Below are positions 21,933 through 34,304 of a stretch of 64,000 nucleotides of DNA, one piece after another (position 1 is the first letter of the stretch; each line of letters opens with the position of its first letter). The position numbers and the translations under genes are program-made. The notes beneath the pieces are model-generated. The model saw only the letters and a list, made by a program, of their open reading frames with translations. It was not told the DNA's origin and did not search any database. This stretch comes from Raffaelea ambrosiae (taxonomy: Eukaryota; Ascomycota; Sordariomycetes; Ophiostomatales; Ophiostomataceae), in NCBI GenBank assembly GCA_002778195.1, contig PCDI01000002.1, positions 1,181,550 through 1,245,549 on the forward strand. Direction: 5' to 3'.

Positions 21933-23421
21933 CTAGTTTGCCGGCTTGCGCCCGACCATCAGGTACATCGGCGTGAACAGCTTCTCGCGCGCACCCGCCA
22001 CGAGGGCGTCGGCGCCAATGCCCAGCGCGTCCGCCGTCTTCTTCGTGCCCGCCGGGGCCACGCCAATCTTCTCCAGCACGCCCGTCAGGCCGTGCAAGAA
22101 GAACCGCGCCCCGTGTGTCATCCGCCCGACCCGGAACAGATCGCCCCACGACTGCAGGTATTTCAACTCGCCCGAAATCGGGTAGTACCACGGCAACTGG
22201 TCGGGCCGATCCGCCAGGTCCTCGTTCTTCAGCAGCTGGAACCCGGCCGTCTTCATCGCCTTCAGGCCCACTGAGATGGGCACCATGTTTGAGATGCCGT
22301 TGCCGTGCTCAATGCCCAGCCGAATCTCCCGGTGGTGCACGTTGTCGTTGTCGTACTCGTCCGTCATCAGCCACTCGTACACGCCGAACACGCCGCCGGG
22401 CTTCAGCACGCGGAAGATCTCGCTGTACACGCCCGCTAGATCTGGCGCGTGCACCGTCGCCTCGATGGCATAGACGGCATCGAACGAGTTGTCAGGGAAC
22501 GACATTTGCTGCAAAGGTGAGGTGTCAATGGTGTGCCAATGGTGAGCGCTCGGTCAAAGAAGCCGAATATGGCGAGCAAAGAAAGAATGCAGTCGCCCGA
22601 CAGCTGACAGGCTAGAAAACTTACCATGAAATCGCCCTTGACAAACTCCAGCTGGCTGGAGAGACCCTCGTTGGCAGCATACCGCGTCGCCCGCTCAATC
22701 TGGTAGTCGTTGTTGTTCAGGCCCGTGACGTGTGCCCCCGTGAACTTGGCCATTTCACGAGCCGGCCCGCCCACGCCGCAGCCCACGTCCAGCACCTTCA
22801 TGCCCTCCTGGATGCCGATGTTGTGGGCCAGGTAGTGCTCATGCCGCGCAATCGCCTGGTAGAACGGCTCGCCGATCGAGAACCGGCAGAAGTGGAAGCT
22901 CTGGCCCCAGCCATACTCGTAGAGGTCCGTCGCCAAGTTGTAGTAGCTGTTTGCCAAAGAAAAGACGTTAGCAACTGTGTCAAGGACAACCTTCCGGAGG
23001 TCGGGTAATTGACGCGGCCTTACTGTCTTGTCAGGGTGGCATATTGCGAAGTGCGGGCCTATTTCGAGTTTCGTCAGCCATGTTCTCCCACTTAGAGGCA
23101 CACATGAATACATGGATGTATTCTCTCTCTTTCGTTCACTCCCCCCCCTTTCTACTTCACCCCTGTTTGCCTGCCCCTCTCCGCAGCAGTCTCCCTTAGA
23201 TGAACATGACTTACCTTGCGGTCCTCCTCTGTCTCCGTCTCGGCCTTTTTGTTGTCAAAGTGCTTGAAGTACTCGTCGACAGCTAACTTCTGGGCCTCGG
23301 TGTTCTTATTGAACATGGCTGCCACACCGCCCTTTGCGTCGGCCGAGTTGCCATGCATGGCCTTGTTGAACTGCGCATCGCGCTGGTGGTCTTCCGCCTC
23401 GAGTCCCTGCTTGCTGGCCAT
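21933..23421 (-). CDS. ERG6: Sterol 24-C-methyltransferase
   Basis: Complement of 21933-22508, 22625-22946, 23024-23058 and 23215-23421 (379 aa, normal for Erg6). The second exon is only 35 bases (ARTSQYATLTR). Motifs: the sterol-methyltransferase signature YEYGWGQSFHFCRFS (about 92-106), SAM-binding motif I VLDVGCGVGGPA (132-143), GLNNNDYQIERA, and the ATVHAPDLAGVYSEIFRVLK segment. A C-terminal sterol-MT domain ends in YLMVGRKPAN. The enzyme transfers a methyl group from SAM to C-24 of zymosterol or lanosterol in ergosterol synthesis at the ER and lipid droplets. Divergent from SLT11 with about 770 bases shared upstream. Confidence 0.97.
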
Positions 23422-24194
23422 GGTTGAAATGACAGCTTTGGTCGGTCAATTGATCAATATATGTGTGTAGCAGGCGAATTGAACTGTTGGGGAAGTGCGT
23501 TGCAGGTCGAAATGTAGAGAGGGGGGGACTGAGACAGGCAACGTTGTGGCCTTCAGGGACCGACAAAGGTATTTAATTAGGTTTTTTCCACCCACTAATA
23601 ACGATAATTTTTGCCAGGGGAACAGCAACCAGAGGGGCGTCTTTCCGTATCAGGAAGCGGTCTAGGTGCGAATACGAATAAGACACTACGGTACATAGTA
23701 CAAAGGCACGATAATCATAGCCACGTGATCCGAGCTGTGTCTTCCGTCGTACTCGGGAAAAAACGCCGTAATCGCATAGCGGCGCAACTGCCAGAGGCCG
23801 CAGGCTCACGTGATAATTTTTGATTCCGCGCTTTTTCACCTGTTTGCCTTTTCGCCTCCGCCAATATGGTTTTTTTTTTTTTTGGCCGCCTATGCTCCCC
23901 CGAACTTTGTCCACTATTGCGGTGGCACTCGCAAAGTTTCAAGGTCAAACGTCCTGTGTCGGTTGTGCGTTCTCCACTTCCCACTGGCAGTAACATTTCT
24001 ACGTCTCCTTGTCACCAAGCACACCCTGCTTGTCCACACCACGACATCGCCTCACCGCAACAGCGCTTCGACAGACCCCAGCCAGAGAAGCGCGCCGCAA
24101 ACCAGAACGACCTCAGGATTGACGACATAGCACAGCGACCACAGCACAGAGAGGGACCACCCCGCTCGCTTATCTCTTGGGCGCCACCGCAACC
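23422..24194. other. Divergent promoter region of ERG6 and SLT11
   Basis: Head-to-head promoter between ERG6 (minus) and the splicing factor (plus). Contains two CACGTG/CACGTGA-type E-box sequences (near 23721 and 23808) and a T-run near 23869. No coding sequence. Confidence 0.6.
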
Positions 24195-25412
24195 ATGCCG
24201 CCCCAGATAAAATCGGACATCAACCGCTCTGGCTGGGAGGCGACTGACTTCCCCTCCGTTTGTGAAAACTGCCTGCCAGAGAACCAGTATGTGCGCATGC
24301 TGAAGGAGGATTACGGCGCCGAGTGCAAGCTGTGCACCCGCCCCTTCACCGTCTTCAGCTGGCCTGGCACTCGCGCGCACGGCAGAAAGAAGCGCACCAA
24401 CATCTGTGCCACATGCGCTCGCCTCAAGAACTGCTGCCAGTCCTGCACTCTCGATCTCTCATTCGGCCTCCCCATCGCCGTGCGCGATGCCGCCCTCAAG
24501 ATGGTGGCCCCGGGCCCCAACTCAGACATCAACCGCGAGTACTTTGCGCAAAATAACCACGAGGCAATCGAAAAGGGCCTGATCGGCTCCGACGAGTACG
24601 ACAAGACCGACGAGAAAGCGCGCGAGCTGCTCATGCGCTTGGCGCACAGCAAACCATACTTCCGCAAGGGCCGCCAGGTGGACGACGATGGTAAACCGCT
24701 GCCAAATAACAACCCAGGTGGGCTAACAGGCCGGCCGATGACCGGCGGCTCGGGAGGCTCCGGCTCAGGATCGGGAGGGAGTGCTGTTATCGGTGCCGGC
24801 GTAGGAGGTGCTGGCCCCATCAGGACGCGCGACTCAAGGGCTGCCCGCGCTTCAGGCGCAGGCCCTGCGAGGCCAGGCGGTGGTCCCAGAAAGACTCCAG
24901 CATCCACGCTCCCCCCGCCTGGCCCCAAGGACTGGCTGCCGCCTGCCGACGAGAGCCTCATGTCGCTGTTCGTCACGGGCGTCGAGGATGATCTCCCCGA
25001 GTACAAGATCCGCGATTTTTTCAAGGTCCATGGCAAGATCCGCTCTCTTGTCTGCTCGCACGTGTCCCACTGTGCATTTGTCAACTACGACACGCGCCAG
25101 GCCGCTGAAAAGGCCGCAGCTGCTTGCAAGGGCCGCGCCGTTATTTCTGGCTGCCCGCTCAGAGTGCGCTGGGGACAGCCACGCCCCATCAATGGCATGA
25201 GTCGCGAGCAGCGGGCTGAAATGATCCGCGACGGCCGCTCGGCATTCCCAGAATTACGACGAAGACAACAAGGCTCAGGAGGGAAGGACGCTGGAGGCGG
25301 AGGCGGAGGCGATGCGGATGGTAAGGAGGGCGGGTCAGCACCCACTGGCCTGGCTATTGCAGCCCCCCCTGGTGCTGCTGACGTGCCGTATGCCAGCCTC
25401 GCTGGAAACTGA
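24195..25412 (+). CDS. SLT11: Pre-mRNA-splicing factor SLT11/ECM2 (RBM22 family)
   Basis: Single exon, 405 aa; ATG 24195 follows CAACC. The N-terminus has the family's cysteine array: CENCLPENQYVRM, CKLCTRPFTVFSW, CATCARLKNCCQSC. The segment EGLIG-like KGLIGSDEYDKTDEKARELL is also conserved. A Gly/Ser-rich linker (about 175-250) leads to one RRM (about 257-335: SLFVTGVEDDLPEYKIRDFF, HCAFVNYDTRQAAEKAA, LRVRWGQPRP). A Gly-rich tail follows. In yeast Ecm2 and human RBM22 this protein contacts U6 snRNA and the intron in the activated spliceosome. The canonical CCCH finger is not obvious in the middle. Absence of introns is unusual here, where most neighbours are split. Confidence 0.93.
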   Translation: MPPQIKSDINRSGWEATDFPSVCENCLPENQYVRMLKEDYGAECKLCTRPFTVFSWPGTRAHGRKKRTNICATCARLKNCCQSCTLDLSFGLPIAVRDAALKMVAPGPNSDINREYFAQNNHEAIEKGLIGSDEYDKTDEKARELLMRLAHSKPYFRKGRQVDDDGKPLPNNNPGGLTGRPMTGGSGGSGSGSGGSAVIGAGVGGAGPIRTRDSRAARASGAGPARPGGGPRKTPASTLPPPGPKDWLPPADESLMSLFVTGVEDDLPEYKIRDFFKVHGKIRSLVCSHVSHCAFVNYDTRQAAEKAAAACKGRAVISGCPLRVRWGQPRPINGMSREQRAEMIRDGRSAFPELRRRQQGSGGKDAGGGGGGDADGKEGGSAPTGLAIAAPPGAADVPYASLAGN

Positions 25413-26491
25413 AGGCCATGCTCTCCACACAATTTTGATCTGTTTTTTGACTTGTTTCTCTTGGATGTGCTTGGCCCGAAGTGGCAAGCAAAGCAAACAA
25501 AAGGGTTTATGTTTTTCCCAGCTCAACACGGCGAGGACATGGAACACGGAACATGGTAATTGATGAAAGGGGTGGGTATCTTGGCGTTTCCTGACTATGG
25601 CGTTCTTCATATTATACAGCACAGCATTTTGTGATGCTTTTTCGGAGGCCTCTCTTCGTTATGGTTATTCATATATTACAAGCCCTTCTTTGACGTGCAC
25701 CTGCATCTTGTCGGCTACATGTCGGCACATGTCTTCCCGTCTATCTTGACCGTCTTGTTGCCGACTTTGATTGTGTCATTGTCGCCTCGTTCGGTGTCTT
25801 CGTGTATCCTAAGCTCTATCCGAAGACAGCAGCATTAGTATAATAGCCCTTAAAGGACTTAAATAGAGGCAACATGGCTTCTACGATACAGCTATTCGCA
25901 CGTACTGTAAACTCCGTCTGCCTCCTTCTTGCCTTGGACGACGTTGGTGCGTAAAAATAGAGCGACTTCTTTGGCGTGTTGGATGGCAGGCTCAATTGAG
26001 GGATCTGAAGCAGGTATGCTGGACTTCTCACGGAAGCCGTTCCTGATTTGCTCCCGCGCAGCGGTAAGAACTCTTGTATCGCCTGGTGGGAGTAATATAT
26101 GTTAGAGAACGCCAGGATCGGGTACCGGGCCAGGCGTCCCGCCGCACTTGGCTCTGTGTCTACCTACCCTCGAAAGCAATCCGGGTTGCCCGGAGAAGAT
26201 TTCTGTACGCTGCAAGGGCCATTGGGAAGCACAGCAGGGGAGACAAAGTGTTGTACCTGCCAGAAAATCGGAAGTCGAGGCAGAAAGTTTGCGGCTCCTA
26301 ATCGACAAGAATAAGTGGGTCAATCCATGGGTTTCTGGAGAGCTGTGGTTGGATAATGCATAAAGTGGAGTTGAAGTGGGGTAGCTAAAAAAAAAGTTCA
26401 AATGCCCAAAAACTAAAAAATAAAATCCAGAAGAAGCCCTTCGGCTGTTTTGTCAAGTTAACATTTCCTTCGCACAGATATCGACGCAAAG
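25413..26491. other. Intergenic region
   Basis: No supported gene; 3' flank of SLT11 and promoter of the zuotin gene. Confidence 0.55.
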
Positions 26492-27925
26492 ATGGCTGCT
26501 GCAACGACCCTCATTGCGGACCGCCACATTCCGCTGCTCCCCGAGGGCTGGTCAGCGGAAGGAGACATCAAGCGCATCAAGTCGCTCTCGACTGGAACTC
26601 ACCGCAGCCTGGAGCCGGTCGGCCCGCAGTACCTCGCCCATGCCCGCCGCATGAGACACAACCGCACCTTTTCCGAGGATGATCGGATAGAGGCAGAGGC
26701 TCGGGCCAAGAAGGTCGATCAAGATGACGGCGATGACGACATCAGCGAGCCCGAGGACCCGTCTATGCTTTTGCGCGAGGCCAAAGACTGGAAGGTAAGG
26801 ACTCTGCACAACGAGGACATATCGAAAAAGAGAGAGAGAGAGTGTGTGTGTGTATGTTTGCTAACAAACGTATTCTTCTAGACCCAGGATCATTACGCCG
26901 TTCTGGGCCTGACCCGGTACCGTTACAAGGCCACGGAAGAGCAGATCAAGAAGGCTCACCGCAAGAAGGTGCTCAAGCACCACCCCGACAAGAAGGCGGC
27001 TGCGGGAAGCACCGAGGACGACAACTTCTTCAAGTGCATCCAGAAAGCGACCGAGATTCTGCTGGACCCGGTGAAGCGTCGCCAGTACGACTCGGTGGAC
27101 GAGGAGGCCGACGTGGAGCCGCCAACCAAGAAGCAGCTTGCGTCGGGCGACTACTACAAGCTGTGGAGCCGTGTGTTCAAGTCCGAGGGCCGCTTCAGCC
27201 GCGTCCAGCCGGTGCCCAGCTTTGGAAACGACAAGTCGACCAAGGAGGATGTGGAGAACTTCTACAACTTCTTTTACAACTTTGACAGCTGGCGCTCGTT
27301 TGAGTACCTGGACGAGGATGTGCCGGACGACAACGAGAACCGCGACCAGAAGCGCCACATGGAGCGCAAGAACGCCAACGCGCGCAAGAAGAAGAAGGCC
27401 GAGGACAATGCCCGTCTTCGCAAGCTGCTGGATGATGCGTCGGGCTCGGACGAGCGCATCAAGCGGTTCCGGCAGGCGGCCAATGCGGCCAAGAACAAGA
27501 AGCGGCTGGACAAGGAGGCCGCCGAGCGCGCCGCCAAGGAGGAGGCTGCACGGAAAAAGGAAGAGGAGGCGGCCGCCGCCAAGGCTGCCGAAGAGGCTGC
27601 CAAAGCCGACCGCGACGCGGCCAAGAAGGCCAAGGAGCAGGCCAAGAACGCAGTCAAGAAGAACAAGCGTGTGCTCAAGGGCTCGGTCAAGGACGCCAAC
27701 TACTTTGTGGCGAGCGGCGACGCCCCGGCCAGCGCGATCGACTCTGTTCTCGGCGACGTTGAGCTCGTGCAGGGCCGCCTCGACCCCGACGAGATTGCGT
27801 CCCTCGCCAGCCGCCTCAGCGGCCTGAAGACGTCTGACGACATCCGCGGCGTGTGGCGGAGTGAGGTTGAGCGTCTGGTTGGAGCTGGCAAGCTGCAGGC
27901 GGGTGATGCCAGCTCTCTGGCTTGA
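26492..27925 (+). CDS. ZUO1: Zuotin, ribosome-associated J-protein
   Basis: Exons 26492-26794 and 26882-27925 (448 aa); the phase-0 intron has GTAAGG and TTCTAG ends. The J domain spans about 104-170 (DHYAVLGLTRYRYKATEEQI) with the HPD tripeptide at 135-137. Next is the zuotin homology domain (FKSEGRFSRVQPVPSFGNDK; NFYNFFYNFDSWRSFEYLDE), then a long Lys/Ala/Glu-rich charged helix (about 270-375) that binds the ribosome. The C-terminal helical bundle (VELVQGRLDPDEIASLASRL) is present. With the Hsp70 Ssz1 it forms the ribosome-associated complex that stimulates Ssb on nascent chains. A CT/GT-rich repeat (AGAGAGAGAGTGTGTGTG) lies in the intron. Confidence 0.96.
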
Positions 27926-28441
27926 TCAGTACGTGTGTAGTACGTGTGGAGTTTCGGAGGAAGTGCACGACAGGCACCAGGGACAATCAAATTGGAGGAG
28001 GATAGATATAACTAGACACCAGCGCTCAGAGTTATGATAGATGATGCCCCCTTTGGTGGCAGAACATATACGCTCCTGATACAGTCTCAAAAGTTCAGAG
28101 CCAAAACGCGATTTTCTGGTCTCTCTTCTGTTCTTGTTTTATTCTTAAAAAATCGCATTTCGTGTTGGTATCTAGTTGTGAAAGAACCCATAATCGCCCA
28201 ATGCGCCGCCTTCCCGCTCGGCCAATCCGTCCCGATGTTGAACTCCAGTGACTTAGTTATGCCGTGCCATCCCGTATCAGCTCCATGCTCTCGCACAGAT
28301 AACTCCCCAGGCTAGATGTCCCGTACAGTTTCCACCTACATACAGTACATGCACTTGTTGAACCAGACAAGCCAAAACAGCTCGTCATTTGTACGAATGG
28401 GACGAGATTGCCCGCATTCGTCTTACAGGCCCGCACTCGTC
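27926..28441. other. Convergent intergenic spacer
   Basis: 3' flanks of ZUO1 and the MCP1-like gene. Nothing coding is apparent. Confidence 0.6.
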
Positions 28442-29739
28442 TTACAGGCCAGCAACGTCATAGAGGCCGTCGTATACATCGCCGACCCACCCATGCATTC
28501 TACCGCCTCGAGCCACAACACCGAGTCCTCCGGCAGCCCAGGCCACAAAGGCGACAAAGGCGCCGGTCTGGATGACAAGCCAGGTCCTGCGTCTCCTTCT
28601 CTGAACCGCCTTGTCGGCGGCAGCGTTGCCTGTGGACCGCGGGCCGCCAGCCACACCGCCAAGCAGTGAGCCACCCCAGGATGCCCTCTGTGCGATGGTC
28701 AGCCAGCGGGCCCAACCCCAAACCATATGCCCGGATGCAACAGCAAGGAAAAAAATGTATGTTAGCCAGGAGGTGGCCGGGTGCCGGGCAAAGCCGTGGG
28801 CAATGTACGCCAGGCCAATGTCGGCACTGTCGCCCTCGACGGCGAGCGGCAGCATGCGGTTCACGATAACGTGTCCAGCCAGAGTAGCCGCAAAGGCATA
28901 GCCGGACGCAGAGATGATGCTCAGAGGCGGCCAGCCAGTGGCCAGCCGGGCGCCCAACGTCCGCAGCCCGTCCAGCCAGCTCTGTGGCGACCACCACGGA
29001 CGCGGTGAAAACTCTGCCAAATCCGCCGTCTCGGACACGCCGCCGTCGCCTGGCTTTCTGTATGATGCAACCGCATCCCCCGACCTCGAGATCGGCCACA
29101 GGGTAGGGGTCGGGCCGCCGTAGCGGCGCAGGTTCTGCGCCCGGCGCACCAGGCGCAGGGCAATGCCGGCGCCCACGTGGGCGACAATGGGGACCGTCAC
29201 CAGCAGCGGCTCGGACAGGCGGGTTTGGTAGATCTCGCGCGCAAGAAGGAGGTACGACTCGGACGATTCGACGGAGCGCGTGGCCAAGGGGACGAGGGAG
29301 GTTGTCACGAGGTGGACGGATGTGAAGATGGCGAAGGCGTAGGAGGAGTAGCGCTGGACCCTAGACACTATTGGGGGCTGTGTCAGTAAGCGTGCACCAT
29401 GGATCAAGACATATTAAACTATGAGACAGACTGATCAGACATATCGGGCCGGTTTCGCCCAGCACAGAACGTACAGTAGTACACGGCGCCATGGCCTGAA
29501 CTCGTCAAGCCCAGGGAGCCCGCAGAGGCCGTCGTGGCCGATTTCGACAAGCTTCCGGTGCTGGCGGCCAGTGTGGTGGCCGTGTAAGCCTTCTCAGACA
29601 CGCCATCCTCCTCTGCCGGCACGGGCGGCAGCTCTTTGTCGGTGTCGGCGGTGATGGGCATGGGGTCGAGCTGCAGAAGCGAAACGAGCGTCTCCTGGGA
29701 CGCTTTTGGCTGCAGTGACGTCTGCGCGTCGTCCGCCAT
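28442..29739 (-). CDS. MCP1: MCP1-like mitochondrial membrane protein (DUF1691)
   Basis: Complement of 28442-29367 and 29475-29739 (396 aa). The intron splits a codon so that AVYY-L-SRVQRYSSYAFA is continuous, the conserved entry to the first membrane helix. About five hydrophobic segments follow: FAIFTSVHLVTTSLVPLA; LLVTVPIVAHVGAGIALRLV with conserved histidines; ASGYAFAATLAGHVIVNRML; LTYIFFLAVASGHMVWGWAR; and a C-terminal FVAFVAWAAGGLGVVARGG. Paired histidines resemble the fold of cytochrome b-like four-helix membrane proteins. Yeast Mcp1 sits in the mitochondrial outer membrane and recruits Vps13, compensating for loss of ERMES. The first 85 residues are Ser/Thr/Ala-rich and likely disordered. 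Confidence 0.88.
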
Positions 29740-32700
29740 TGTGGCGGCGTGTGCAACTGGCGTCGGTCTTCGAGGCGATTGTCACTGGCTGAGAATGCGA
29801 GAGCGCATGGACAGCTGTCGGCGTGCGAGGTGAGGCTTCGGGAGCAGGCAGGGCCAGCAAGGCAGAGCGAGGTTGAAGTGCTGTCACAGGTATCTTTTGT
29901 TGGGAAGGCCAGGCCAGCCTGTTGGCTACCCTGCTACAGCGTGCTAGTGCGCCCCAAAAGCCGGTGTTAGTGGATAAGCACCAATCTCGGGCTTGTTATT
30001 CGCCAGGGCTGGCCTGTGGGGAGGCAGACGAAGAAGGCACGGCCCTGCCCCTCTTTACTAAAGCATGCAAGATGGTTAAGCGCACCACCGGCCTGTAAAG
30101 GCGAAGCATCACAACTACCCAACCGTATTCCAGCCTCAAACTAGACACATCCTGGTTCGACACTAAGCAAGCAGATAAAAAGGCGAAGTTTCTTTTCTCC
30201 TCTTCTTTCTTTGCTTTCTTCTTATCTACGGTTCTTCCTCTCTGTTCGATTGTTTATTTCCAGCAGCTGCGGTAAGGTCATACCGGATTTCCCCTTCTCA
30301 GTCTAAGCTGTAGGCCAACCAAAGGCCAATCAAGGCGTGCAATCGGCCATCACCCTCGGAGTTCAGTCTGGATATCCATCCCTGGCTACGGATTTTTCGG
30401 CGTGCCTCCCAGGCCAGAACCACCAGGGTCACCGTTGCCTCCTATACCACCGGCGCTCCCCATGCCGCTGCCTCCAAATCCACCCTTATGCTTCTTGCCT
30501 CTATGCCCCTTCCCTCTGCCCTGACCACCGCCAGTCTTGGATGAGTGGATGCGAGTTTTCGGACGAATGACTTGGAAAATTTCGATGTCGAGAGTCTGTT
30601 TTCAAGCTTTGGACCAGAGCCCATGAATTGTGCAGAACAAATAAAAGGTGCGGAATTCGTTCCACTAGCAAAGAAGGACATTTTTATGCTTGTCTGGCGT
30701 AACAGCAATTCTTCTCTGAATTCTGATAGACCCCCTATTATCCCTGTAGTTTGAAGGCCATAGCTCTTCATTGTTGCTCGTCGTTGCTTCGTCGAAAACC
30801 ATACAACTCTTCTTGATCCAGGGGACTTCCAGACAGGTAAATGTCCACCTCGAGCCGCCAATACTAGAGAAATATTAGATAAGGGGTCTCGAATCAAGCC
30901 ATGGCGAGACAGGACCGTAGACAGCCGGATGAGCGAGCATAAAACAGTCGACCTCTTGAGGAGTCTGTTCGTTGGAGGAAGCCCGTGGCTTCGAACTTGA
31001 GATATCTCGTCTCATCTCCTTTTTTTCATTCGCGTCTTCCCCGCATCCCTCCCCATTGACTGCTGATGTGCTGATGCCCGGCTGTAAATAATGGCTTCAA
31101 CTTCTTAAAAGAAGAAAAGGAATGGAGACGACGATGTTTCTCGGGCTCAATGACGAGGTGTATTGCGTGTTCTTACGTGTTCTACTTGTAGCAGAACTAA
31201 TCAGCCTCGCCACCGACCGGCTGTTCCGGCCATGCATAACACGAGGAGCTAAGCATAGCCAATATTCGGCTATATGGGACATTGATTGAAGCAGTTCTAG
31301 ACAAAAGCTTGTCTTCGTGTACTTTCTTTCGTACCTATCTTGGGAAGCAACCAATGGCCGTCTTCATGGAGGCCCGGGTGGCACAGAATTTATCCATCGT
31401 TGTTGCAGTCGTCCTCGTCTCACACAGAAAACATTGATACCGTGTAATGCCGGACTCTTCATGTTGTGGCTTGGGGAACTCAAACTAGGACCCGGACGAC
31501 ATAGCTCCTCAAAGGAGTTTAGCATTTCGGCCACGGTGCTGATATTGTGACAACTATGGCGGAGATGTCACGCACCTCTTGGACAAAGGATATGACATAC
31601 AATTGGCCAGCAGCCTGGCTCTATAATAACTCAATAGAAACATGCCCAGAAGACCTGAGATTCCATCTACCTTCTACACACCCCAAGTATGAATCTAGTA
31701 CCAGCAACATCGTCTCGGCAGACGTAATGATATAGACCAATCTATTGATGATTGTTTTAGCACCATTCGTTTAATAAACGGAGCCTTGGAAAATGCAACA
31801 GGGAATTCCCGATCATCAAAATTCCAAATATCTACTTTCGACTAGGACCACAACTGGGTTGTAGGTGACACCAGCATACTATGCAGGGAACCGGGAGAGG
31901 ACATGGTGGTAGGGTAGAGGAAGAAGTAACGCGGCGTCACAAGCGGGCCACTCAAAAAAACACAATCGCAGACGACGGTGTAGAACAGGCACCCATCCAG
32001 AGGAGGGCACGCACCCACACTGCCGACGAAGCAACATCCCCAACAATAGACAGTAAAAGGCCGAGTACAATCTAATGCAATATACCTAAATTAGAGAACC
32101 ACGTCCACAGACAGCCAATTACAGTACACGGTGCGTACTTAGTAGGAGGACCTACACAGTTCATTTGCCCAGCCAATGCTGAGCTGTATTTGGTTTCCAA
32201 GTCTTTACACAATCCTCGCATGTCTTGCCGTGGATTTATCCAAACAACATCCCGGGTTTTCATACATGGTGCTGAAAAGGCTTGTCTGCACACTCCAGTG
32301 TGTCAGTATATAACGTCAGCAATCTCCTATTTTTGGCTGAGTTGGGAGTTTAGCATTTGCCGTGGTCTCTTCTCTTTTCCCCTTTCGACGCTTTAACCTT
32401 AAATCTTCATGCCGAATGGGGATAGCCTGGGCTGGGAAAGACCAAATGAGGCTGTGCCGTGTTTCCGGATTGTTGTAGACTAAAGCTTCAGTGGCTGCTC
32501 CAATACCGATGGCCAACAGTTTTAATGGGGCAACGCCAGCACGAAACAGCCAACACTTGCACCTCAACCACCACAACACTTGGGGTGTGCCATAGGGAAC
32601 CTTGCTTATTCTCCCCTGTTTATAATTTGCTATTCTTGTAGGGGTGGGTGATGGCATTCAAAGCCGGCTGATGCGGACCCAGTTAAGAGCTTACAGGGCC

Positions 32701-32911
32701 CAACCTCAGACCCCGGCAACAGAGAATAGGGCAGAACGAGCACAACGGGAATAAATAAATAATCACAGCAAAAGTAGAGAATTCCAATATGTTGCTCTGC
32801 TCCGGCCACATATAAGAAACAATGCCATTTCCCAGCACCATGGGAGTTGGTTCCTTTGGCGAGCTTGCATGAAGATCGAATTACAGCAGCAACTCCAGAC
32901 AGAACGCCAAC
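29740..32911. other. 3.2 kb region without a convincing gene
   Basis: The longest gene-free stretch. A CT-rich tract (about 30185-30250) followed by CAGCTGCGGTAAGG looks like a promoter and 5' UTR donor. On the minus strand, about 30395-30540 reads a glycine-rich string (GGGQGRGKGHRGKKHKGGFG) that stops at TAG near 30390, but no start or splice pattern was found. ORFs at 30442-30897 and 32316-32657 (minus) match nothing I recognise. Confidence 0.5.
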
Positions 32912-34304
32912 ATGGTATTGCTGACATCGCTTGTGCTCCTTGGAGCACTGGCATCATCGGTGGCGGGTCTCACGGGTGCCACGTCGGCTGATGCTGTACT
33001 TGACCTGCAGAAGAAGGGGCGGCCGCAGCTGGATGCCGCTTTAGCCAAGTCGAAGACTTGCACAAAAGAAACCCTTGAGATCCGCAGAGAATGGTGAGCC
33101 ATACAGTGCTCGCCTGCAACCCTTACATGACCAGCAAGACAATGCAGAACTGCTAACACTGAGTTTCCAGGGGCGACTTGAGCAAGGACGAGCGAAAAAA
33201 ATACATCGCTGCTATGCTGTGTCTGATGGCGAAGCCTCCCAAGTTGACGCAGTTTGCCGGGGTGACGAACCGCTACGAGGACTTTGTTGCCGTCCATATC
33301 AACCAAACTCTGTCCATTCACGGGACCGGCAGCTTTCTCTCGTGGCACCGCTATTACACGTGGTCGTTTGAGCGGGTGAGGAAAGATCCGATCTTGCAAG
33401 AGTTGACTTGACCACTGACAAGATGGTGACAGGCCCTGAGGAGCGAGTGTGGGTATAAAGGAACCCAGCCTGTGAGTGAGCTCTTTTCCCGCCGTTGACA
33501 GCTGCCACAGCATGCAGGTTAAGCTGCTGACAGGCTTGCAGTACTGGGACTGGGGACGCTGGGCCAGTGACCCCGAGTCATCGCCCATCTTCGACGGGTC
33601 GGATACCAGCCTCAGCGGCAATGGACAGAAGATCACACACAAAGGCCAGAGCTTTGCGCCAGCCGGAAACGGCGGCGGCTGTGTGACCACGGGGCCATTC
33701 AAGAAGTGCGTGGATGGAGGTCCCTTTTCTGCGAGCTGCTCTCTATGACTGACCTCCTCGGAACAGTATGACGGTGAACCTGGGGCCCGTTGCGCCTGCG
33801 GTTGACCCAGCGCCGCCTGCGAACCCGGCCACGAATGGCATGGGCAAGAACCCGCGCTGTCTGCGACGAGACATTTCCAACTACCTGACGTCGCACTATG
33901 GACGCACCGAAGACATTGCCAAGCTCATCACCAGCCACGAGGACATTGGCACCTTCCAGACGGTTATGCAGAACGTCGACCCGGGTAGTCCGCTGGGTGT
34001 GCACGGCGTTGGCCACTTCACCATTGCCGGCGACCCGGGTGCCGACTTTTACAACTCGCCCAACGACCCGGCATTCTGGGTCCACCACAGCATGATCGAC
34101 CGGACGTGGAGCATCTGGCAGACCCAGGCCTTGGAGAACCGCACCGAGGTCATCTCTGGCGGTACGTTGATGGTGGGGGGTGGCCGTCTCCAGTCCCTGG
34201 ACGACATTGTCGACCTTGGCGTCGCGGCCTACGAAGGAAAGACGTACAAGATCCGGGATCTGGTCAGCACGGTGGACGGTCCATTCTGTTATACTTACGA
34301 GTGA
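32912..34304 (+). CDS. Secreted short tyrosinase / catechol oxidase
   Basis: Exons 32912-33093, 33171-33375, 33433-33471 (39 bases), 33542-33705 and 33767-34304 (375 aa). Signal peptide MVLLTSLVLLGALASSVAG. Copper site A: H103 (AVHINQTLSIHG), H111 and H120 (FLSWHRYYTWSFE). Copper site B: H276 and H280 (VHGVGHFTIAGDP) and H303 (DPAFWVHHSMIDRTW). The type-3 copper centre is therefore complete. Such enzymes oxidise phenols to quinones, in melanin formation or plant-phenol oxidation. At 375 aa it lacks the long C-terminal lid domain of classical cytosolic fungal tyrosinases, so it resembles the short secreted class; activity on monophenols versus diphenols cannot be predicted. It ends in DGPFCYTYE. 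Confidence 0.93.

Noticed and set aside
32881..33702. 273-codon minus-strand frame
   Set aside because: Antisense to tyrosinase exons 1-4; not conserved.
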